From NCBI GenBank assembly GCA_934541115.1, contig CAKTDF010000011.1:12822-76821 (forward strand): a stretch of DNA of 64,000 bases, in the 5' to 3' direction. The position numbers and the translations under genes are program-made. The DNA is from an uncultured Eubacteriales bacterium (GTDB lineage Bacteria > Bacillota > Clostridia > Oscillospirales > Acutalibacteraceae). Position 1 is the stretch's first letter. Each line of letters begins with the position of its first letter. Below, in pieces: positions 59,725-64,000 of this stretch. The notes beneath the pieces were generated by a model. That model did no database searches. It had not been told where the DNA came from and saw only the letters and a list, made by a program, of their open reading frames with translations.

Positions 59725-60435
59725 TCAGCCCTGAGCGGCAGTTGAGCCGACCTTGTTCGGGTTGATGCGGACGCCCGGTCCCATCGTTGCGGAAACAACG
59801 CAGGAGCGGATATACTGACCCTTTGCAGCAGCGGGCTTTGCCTTGATGATTGCGTCAAGAAGAGTTGTGAAGTTTTCAAGAAGCTTTTCCTGACCGAAGG
59901 AAGCCTTGCCGATGGGGCAGTGAATGATATTTGTTTTGTCAAGACGGTACTCAATTTTACCTGCTTTAGCATCGGTAACAGCCTGAGCTACGTTCGGTGT
60001 AACTGTACCTGCCTTGGGAGAAGGCATAAGTCCGCGCGGACCGAGAATCTTACCGAGACGACCGACAAGACCCATCATGTTGGGAGCTGCGATCGCAACG
60101 TCAAATTCCATCCAACCCTCGCCCTGAATCCTTGCAACAAGGTCTTCAGCGCCAACAACTTCAGCGCCTGCTGCTTCTGCAGCCTTAGCGTCGTCACCCT
60201 TTGCAAAAACTGCAACACGGACGGTCTTACCGGTTCCGTTCGGGAGAACAACAGCGCCGCGAACCTGCTGGTCAGCGTGACGTGAGTCAACGCCGAGGCG
60301 GATATGCGCTTCAACGGTTTCATCAAATTTTGCGGTTGCGGTCTTTACTGTGAGTTCGAGAGCATCCGCAGGATCATAAAGTGTTGCTCTGTCAAAAAGC
60401 TTTGAGCTTTCGACATACTTTTTTCCATGTTTCAT
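59725..60435 (-). CDS. rplA: Ribosomal protein L1
   Basis: L1 stalk protein; also a translational repressor in many bacteria. 236 residues: KFDETVEAHIRLGVDSRHADQQVRG (near residue 35), LPNGTGKTVRVAVFAKG (near 68), MGLVGRLGKILGPRGLMPSPKAGTV (near 122) and the C-terminal KPAAAKGQYIRSCVVSATMGPGVRI motif. GGAGGAAG precedes the ATG. Second gene after rplK, with 56 bp between them. Confidence 0.97.
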   Translation of the reverse strand: MKHGKKYVESSKLFDRATLYDPADALELTVKTATAKFDETVEAHIRLGVDSRHADQQVRGAVVLPNGTGKTVRVAVFAKGDDAKAAEAAGAEVVGAEDLVARIQGEGWMEFDVAIAAPNMMGLVGRLGKILGPRGLMPSPKAGTVTPNVAQAVTDAKAGKIEYRLDKTNIIHCPIGKASFGQEKLLENFTTLLDAIIKAKPAAAKGQYIRSCVVSATMGPGVRINPNKVGSTAAQG

Positions 60436-60491
60436 AAATTTCTTCCTCCTATAGAGTGGTTAATCGGATTTTTCCTCCCACCCGGAAGCAT

Positions 60492-60917
60492 TTAGTCAGC
60501 GACTACAATGCCCATGCTGCGAGCAGTTCCGGCTATCATACTCATAGCGCTTTCAATGCTTGCTGCGTTCAAATCGGGCATCTTCTGCTCTGCGATCTTT
60601 CTAACCTGCTCACCGGTAATTGTTGCGACCTTAGTCTTGTTCGGAACGCCTGAACCGCTTTCGATTCCGCACGCCTTTTTGATGAGAACGGCGGCCGGCG
60701 GGGTCTTCGTTACGAATGAGAATGTGTGGTCAGCATAAACAGTAATGACAACGGGGATAATGAGACCGATGTCATTCTTTGTGCGCTCGTTGAATTCCTT
60801 TGTGAAAGCCATAATGTTGACGCCGTGCTGACCGAGAGCCGGTCCTACGGGCGGCGCCGGAGTAGCCTTACCTGCCGGAATCTGGAGCTTGATCAAGCCT
60901 ACAACCTTTTGAGCCAT
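60492..60917 (-). CDS. rplK: Ribosomal protein L11
   Basis: Large-subunit GTPase-centre protein, target region of thiopeptides. 141 residues: KVVGLIKLQIPAGKATPAPP and GPALGQHGVNIMAFTKEFNE (N-terminal domain), KTPPAAVLIKKACGIESGSG (near 80), and the C-terminal MIAGTARSMGIVV. The ATG at 60917 with GGAGGTGC 6-7 nt upstream is the start; a 21-codon longer frame covers the leader. Preceded by a structured spacer after nusG. Confidence 0.97.
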   Translation of the reverse strand: MAQKVVGLIKLQIPAGKATPAPPVGPALGQHGVNIMAFTKEFNERTKNDIGLIIPVVITVYADHTFSFVTKTPPAAVLIKKACGIESGSGVPNKTKVATITGEQVRKIAEQKMPDLNAASIESAMSMIAGTARSMGIVVAD

Positions 60918-60939
60918 TTTTTGCACCTCCAAGATATAT

Positions 60940-61001
60940 GTGGTTGATGGCGACTTGCAGAAGTTTTGCAAGTCTCCCACAGGGAACGGAAAAAAGTTCC
61001 C
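60940..61001 (-). promoter_or_regulatory. Structured spacer between nusG and rplK
   Basis: Two perfect hairpins: GGGAAC/GTTCCC (60982-60987, 60996-61001) and GACTTGCA/TGCAAGTC (60952-60959, 60967-60974), the latter possibly closed by CCAC/GTGG (60977-60980, 60940-60943). This may be the site of L1- or L11-mediated control; not a known family to me. Confidence 0.5.
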
Positions 61002-61038
61002 TCGTCATAATTAAACGGCAGAGCCGAAAATTATCACA

Positions 61039-61608
61039 TTAATCGAACGCGACCTCAATTTGGTCGAGTTCAAGCTCAACGGGGGTCTCCCTGCCGAGCA
61101 TAGAAATCATTACGACAACGACCTGCTTTGTCAGGTCAATGCTGTCAACAACGCCGCTGTAGCCGTCAAACGGACCGCTGAGGATATTGACAAGGTCGCC
61201 GACCTTGTAATTGACCTCAATGGACTTTTTCTCAATGCCGAGTTTAAGAACCTCGTCATCGGTGAGGGGAACAGGCTTGCTTCCGGGGCCTACAAAGCCG
61301 GTTACGCCGCGCGTGTTGCGGATAACGTACCATGCCTCGTCGGTCATTGTGAGCTCCTCATCTTCAAACTCGTTGCGTTTTCTGTAGGAGCAGGCAACCT
61401 TAACCATAACATAGCCGGGGAAAAGCTTGCGTTCAACTTCTTTTTTCTTGTCGTCTTTGATTTCGGTGACCGTCTCAGTGGGTATTCTTACCTCAAAGAT
61501 CTGGTCCTGCATTTTACGGTTTTCAACAACCGTTTCAATGTTCGAGGCTACTTTGTTTTCGTAGCCCGAATAGGTGTGCACAACAAACCATCTGGCGTTA
61601 TCAGCCAT
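61039..61608 (-). CDS. nusG: Transcription termination/antitermination protein NusG
   Basis: Transcription elongation factor that binds RNA polymerase and links it to Rho or ribosomes. 189 residues: ARWFVVHTYSGYENKVASNIE (NGN domain start), EERKLFPGYVMVK-like VERKLFPGYVMVKV (near 63), TPVELELDQIEVAFD at the end and the KOW motif VGDLVNILSGPFDGYSGVVDSID (near 135). GGAGGTGTAACG precedes the ATG at 61608; 15 codons are dropped from the longest frame. Between secE and rplK as usual. Confidence 0.97.
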   Translation of the reverse strand: MADNARWFVVHTYSGYENKVASNIETVVENRKMQDQIFEVRIPTETVTEIKDDKKKEVERKLFPGYVMVKVACSYRKRNEFEDEELTMTDEAWYVIRNTRGVTGFVGPGSKPVPLTDDEVLKLGIEKKSIEVNYKVGDLVNILSGPFDGYSGVVDSIDLTKQVVVVMISMLGRETPVELELDQIEVAFD

Positions 61609-61659
61609 CGTTACACCTCCCGTGGAACCGGATAAATTTTTTTGCGGACTCAAAAAAGC

Positions 61660-62190
61660 TTATTTTGCTTCTGTGGTCTGCTCTCCGGCGGTCGTGCTTT
61701 CCTCTGCGGAAGCTGTCGTACCTTCGGAAGTTGCTTTTTCGTCAGACTTCTCGGTCGTTTCTTCGCTTTCCTTTGAAGTCTCGTCGGCGGCTGTGGTCTC
61801 TTCGTCATGATCGTGGTCGTGATCATCGTCGGCAACAGCTGAAGTGGTGGTTTCATCGCCTGTGGCGAGCTTTTTGAGGCCCGTTACACCGGTACTCAGG
61901 CACCAGTCAATTCCGAAAATGATGATCGACACAATGGCGACAACGAGGATAACTACGCCTGCGCTTTTAAAAACGGTCTTTGCGTCAGGCCAAACGATCT
62001 TTTTCGTTTCACCCTTGAAGTGTCTGAAAAAGTCCTTGACCTTTCCCTCTTTTGCGGGGGTTTTTGCTTTGTCTGATTTTTTGTCAGCACCCTTGGCAGC
62101 CTTGGCAACCTTGGCGGCAGCTTTGCTTTCTTCGGTTGCGGCCTTTTCAACCTTCGAGTCCTGAGCAGCCTTTTTTTCTTTATCAGCCAT
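61660..62190 (-). CDS. secE: Preprotein translocase subunit SecE with acidic C-terminal tail
   Basis: Essential clamp helix of the SecYEG channel. 176 residues, while Firmicute SecE is usually 60-75. The core is residues about 52-106: VKDFFRHFKGETKKIVWPDAKTVFKS, the amphipathic helix and PxxxE/K-like turn, then one membrane helix (GVVILVVAIVSIIIFGIDW). It is preceded by a Lys/Ala-rich cytosolic region (1-50) and followed by an extracytoplasmic, disordered-looking tail of about 68 residues, with DDDHDHDHDEE and Thr/Glu/Ser-rich sequence, for which no counterpart is known to me. GGGAGG precedes the ATG. In the rpmG-secE-nusG context the identity is firm. Confidence 0.94.
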   Translation of the reverse strand: MADKEKKAAQDSKVEKAATEESKAAAKVAKAAKGADKKSDKAKTPAKEGKVKDFFRHFKGETKKIVWPDAKTVFKSAGVVILVVAIVSIIIFGIDWCLSTGVTGLKKLATGDETTTSAVADDDHDHDHDEETTAADETSKESEETTEKSDEKATSEGTTASAEESTTAGEQTTEAK

Positions 62191-62210
62191 TTACTCTAAA
62201 CCTCCCGTAA

Positions 62211-62360
62211 TTATTTGGTTTCTTTGTGGAGAGTGTGTTTTTTGCAGAATCTGCAGTATTTGTTCATCTCCAACCTGTCAGGATTGTTCTTTTTGTTTTT
62301 CATTGTGTTGTAGTTGCGCTGCTTGCATTCTGAGCAAGCCAAAGTAACCTTTACTCTCAT
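62211..62360 (-). CDS. rpmG: Ribosomal protein L33
   Basis: 49 residues: MRVKVTLACSECKQRNYNTM and MNKYCRFCKKHTLHKETK, with two CxxC pairs (near residues 9-12 and 37-40), the zinc-binding form of L33. GGAGGTGCC lies 6-7 nt before the ATG. First gene of the rpmG-secE-nusG-rplKAJL cluster, as is common in Firmicutes. Confidence 0.96.
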   Translation of the reverse strand: MRVKVTLACSECKQRNYNTMKNKKNNPDRLEMNKYCRFCKKHTLHKETK

Positions 62361-62464
62361 GAACGGCACCTCCATTATCGGATTATTGCGACCGCTGCGC
62401 GGGGAAAAACAAACCGCACAGAAGTCATTAAGGCCTCCCTCCGTTCAAGGGCACAAAAATAAAG

Positions 62465-62514
62465 CCCTCTTTCAGAGGTAGTAAGAGTTTATCACACATT
62501 ACTGCCCGAGTCAA
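62465..62514 (-). promoter_or_regulatory. Promoter and 5' hairpin of the rpmG-rplL operon
   Basis: On the minus strand TTGACT (62509-62514) and TAAACT (62486-62491) are 17 bp apart. A CCTCT/AGAGG hairpin (62465-62477) lies at the transcript start. Confidence 0.6.
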
Positions 62515-62568
62515 GAGGGTTTTTGGCATTTTTTTGTTTTTGCTTTAAAAAGTCGGTGTGCGCGAGTT

Positions 62569-63000
62569 TTATTTTTCGCCGGTCACTTCGATTCCGTTCT
62601 CACGCAGCAGAGCCGTGCAGCAGCCTTCTCCGGGTATGAGCCGACCGGAAAAAGTTCCGTCATAAATGTGCGTTGAGCCGCAGGAGGGACTGTTCTGTTT
62701 GAGTATTGCCTTTTTTATGGAATACTTTTTGCAGATTTCAAGAACTTTACGGGAGCCTTTGAGATAAGCCTCGGTTCTGTCCTCGCCGTCGCTTGACACA
62801 ACGCGGCCGTCCACAATTTCGCAAGGCGTTCGCGGCGTTGTCAAACCGCCGAGCTGCTCCGGACAAACGGGTATTGCAATCCCGTCTTCATAAAGCTTTT
62901 TTATCCTTTCGTCCGGCTTGCTTTTTCCGTCGTAGCGGCAGGAAAAGCCGCAAAGGCACGCCGAAACGGCAATTTCATATTTCTTTTCCATACTGCTCAT
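62569..63000 (-). CDS. DUF523 domain protein
   Basis: 143 residues of the DUF523 family, cytosolic: VSACLCGFSCRYDGKSKPD (near residue 12), PVCPEQLGGLTTPRTPCEIV (near 45), AILKQNSPSCGSTHIYDGTFSG (near 98) and GEGCCTALLRENGIEV. The conserved cysteines suggest metal or Fe-S binding; relatives occur fused to or beside tRNA-modifying or DUF1722 proteins. The function is unknown. The ATG at 63000 (GAGAAG upstream) is 3 bp past the stop of the preceding cyclophilin gene, so the two are coupled. Confidence 0.9.
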   Translation of the reverse strand: MSSMEKKYEIAVSACLCGFSCRYDGKSKPDERIKKLYEDGIAIPVCPEQLGGLTTPRTPCEIVDGRVVSSDGEDRTEAYLKGSRKVLEICKKYSIKKAILKQNSPSCGSTHIYDGTFSGRLIPGEGCCTALLRENGIEVTGEK

Positions 63001-63003
63001 ACA

Positions 63004-63708
63004 TTACTTCTCGATTGTCATGGAGTCAATGACGATAGGAGTTGCGGGGACAGCCTTTTCGCCGATTGAGTTGGTTTTGAGCTCAACATCGCAGAACGAA
63101 TCAACAACGTCCATGCCTTCGATGACCTTTCCGAAAGCGGCATAGTTTCCGTCAAGGAAGGTATCCTCGTCCGAATAGCAGATGAAAAACTGACTTGACG
63201 CGGAATCGTTTGATTCACCTCTTGCCATTGAGATTACGCCTCTGGTGTGAGAGAGGGTGTTCTGCTTAAAGCCGTTTGAAGAAAACTCGCCCTTGATCGT
63301 CCTTTCGCTGCCGCCGAAGCCGGTTCCCTGCGGGTCTCCTCCCTGAGCCATAAAGCCGGCAACAACGCGGTGAAAAGTGAGTCCGTCATAAAAGCCTTCT
63401 TTTACGAGTGAAATGAAGTTATTAACGGTTGCAGGGGCATATTCGGGATAAAGCTCGATTGTGAACTCGCCGAATTTTTTCATTTTGACTTTGACTTTTG
63501 TGTGTTCCATGTTGCTTGTCTCCTTTGATTGAGTGTCTTTTGTTTCCTTGTCTTCTTTGCTTTCGGGCTGAGAAGAATCTGCAGTAGCTTTGGTTTCAAT
63601 TGCATCGGGGTTTGTTGTTGTCTGTTCTCCCTTACCGCTGCACGCGCAGAGTGAGAGCAGAGCAAATGCTGCGCACAAAAGAACTGCAAGTGCCTTTTTC
63701 AGTGTCAT
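63004..63708 (-). CDS. Peptidyl-prolyl cis-trans isomerase (cyclophilin) lipoprotein
   Basis: 234 residues. Lipoprotein signal peptide with LCAC lipobox (Cys 23), a Thr/Lys/Glu/Ser linker (24-66), then a compact cyclophilin domain: MKKFGEFTIELYPEYAPATVNNF (near 78), FYDGLTFHRVVAGFMAQGGDPQGTG (catalytic Arg and Phe, near 107), ISMARGESNDSASSQFFIC (near 165) and YAAFGKVIEGMDVVDSF (near 194). It would help fold exported proteins at the outer face of the membrane. GAGGATG lies before the ATG. First of a two-gene unit with DUF523. Confidence 0.93.
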   Translation of the reverse strand: MTLKKALAVLLCAAFALLSLCACSGKGEQTTTNPDAIETKATADSSQPESKEDKETKDTQSKETSNMEHTKVKVKMKKFGEFTIELYPEYAPATVNNFISLVKEGFYDGLTFHRVVAGFMAQGGDPQGTGFGGSERTIKGEFSSNGFKQNTLSHTRGVISMARGESNDSASSQFFICYSDEDTFLDGNYAAFGKVIEGMDVVDSFCDVELKTNSIGEKAVPATPIVIDSMTIEK

Positions 63709-63765
63709 AATAGCATCCTCTTTTCTTTTTGAATTTCTTTATTGCCGGAGTAATAAATCTTAATA

Positions 63766-63793
63766 ATTATAACGTTTTTTATAAATAAGTCAA
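63766..63793 (-). promoter_or_regulatory. Promoter of the cyclophilin gene
   Basis: On the minus strand TTGACT (63788-63793) and TATAAT (63766-63771), 16 bp apart. Confidence 0.7.
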
Positions 63794-63810
63794 GGAAAAG
63801 ATGACAGAAG

Positions 63811-63839
63811 AAAAAGTTTATGTTATAATAACAACACCG
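63811..63839 (+). promoter_or_regulatory. Promoter of the right-edge gene
   Basis: ATGACA (63811-63816) and TATAAT (63834-63839) are 17 bp apart, with TG before the -10 box (extended -10). A GAACGC-GACA-GCGTTC hairpin lies in the 5' UTR. Confidence 0.65.
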
Positions 63840-63924
63840 TCGGCAAAGATGCGGCGAACGCGACAGCGTTCCGAGCGGCCGTTTTTCAAATACGTAACAT
63901 TATTTTCGGGAGATATATCTTATA

Positions 63925-64000
63925 ATGAAAACACAAAGGAACTATCCCGTTGTCGTAATAACGGAAAAGGGAGAAAGAAAACTCAAGGAGGGACATGTCT
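63925..64000 (+). CDS. N-terminus of a protein, possibly a PUA-domain rRNA methyltransferase
   Basis: Only 25 codons are in the window: MKTQRNYPVVVITEKGER, then KLKEGH. A GGGAG ribosome site precedes the ATG. The pattern (YPVV..T.KGE..LK.GH) resembles the N-terminal PUA domain of RlmI-type SAM-dependent rRNA methyltransferases, but the visible part is too short for certainty. Cut off at the right edge. Confidence 0.5.
   Translation, partial: MKTQRNYPVVVITEKGERKLKEGHV

Noticed and set aside
1..64000. CRISPR arrays, tRNA genes, insertion sequences, phage genes
   Set aside because: No regularly spaced direct repeats, cloverleaf signatures, transposase or integrase motifs were found by eye. A tRNA scan and IS search would be needed to exclude weak cases.

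Overview
The window looks like chromosomal DNA of an anaerobic, low-to-mid GC, spore-forming-lineage Firmicute (class Clostridia, Oscillospirales/Ruminococcaceae-like). This rests on a complete Rnf complex with its ApbE, NusG-domain-II and Gx-transporter companions, SpoIIE, a YlmC/YmxH protein, strong Gram-positive GGAGG ribosome sites, sigma-A promoters, a eukaryote-type isocitrate dehydrogenase, and secreted Ig-like and low-complexity surface proteins. No phage, insertion sequence, tRNA, rRNA or CRISPR array was seen. Gene starts were moved downstream of the longest frame wherever a ribosome binding site made the choice clear.

Layout. 1-4064: 3' part of a giant three-repeat protein of unknown function. 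4257-6499 (-): serine biosynthesis serC-serA. 6844-9937 (+): secreted Ig-like protein and secreted metallo-beta-lactamase-fold protein, followed by a multi-armed palindromic element (9940-10285). 10412-12897: PepD and M24 peptidases, then oppB-C-D-F-A (13151-19037) behind a structured leader. Together they suggest peptide import and degradation. 19324-20451 (-): iron alcohol dehydrogenase. 20646-27646: apbE, NusG-II protein, Gx transporter, rnfCDGEAB (ferredoxin:NAD+ ion pump). 27781-32440: a gene remnant, a Vat/CatB-type acetyltransferase, an esterase-like hydrolase, trmB, icd and a GDPD-like membrane protein. 32829-34493: a secreted unknown. 34559-38831: YlmC/YmxH, a truncated GNAT, a membrane protein and spoIIE.

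39017-42865: a GH20-like protein whose catalytic Asp-Glu is not conserved, and a second OppA-like protein fused to Ig/Fn3-like modules. 43005-51050 (-): a peptidoglycan region with murE, a FemAB-type aminoacyltransferase, an SDR, an alpha/beta hydrolase, membrane-anchored murF and an unusual ddl with Gly/Ser/Lys-rich inserts. 51171-55443: a membrane protein, an M20 peptidase, a wrecked MerR gene, a small XRE regulator and an SDR. 55504-58238 (-): TauE/SafE, VWA and macro-domain proteins. 58528-62360 (-): rpmG-secE-nusG-rplK-rplA-rplJ-rplL, not followed by rpoB. 62569-63708 (-): DUF523 protein and a cyclophilin lipoprotein. The start of a further gene lies at the right edge.

The least explained items are: the four-arm palindromic element; a 65-70 bp dyad repeat present twice (30290, 58432); the giant repeat protein and a second secreted protein with similar amphipathic C-terminal tails; the cell-wall ligase oddities (Ddl inserts, MurE with DDPD instead of DNPR); SecE with a 70-residue acidic C-terminal tail; the macro/VWA pair; and structured leaders before opp, spoIIE and rplK. 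None is proven to be a new system. Identifications were made by reading motifs, not by database search.
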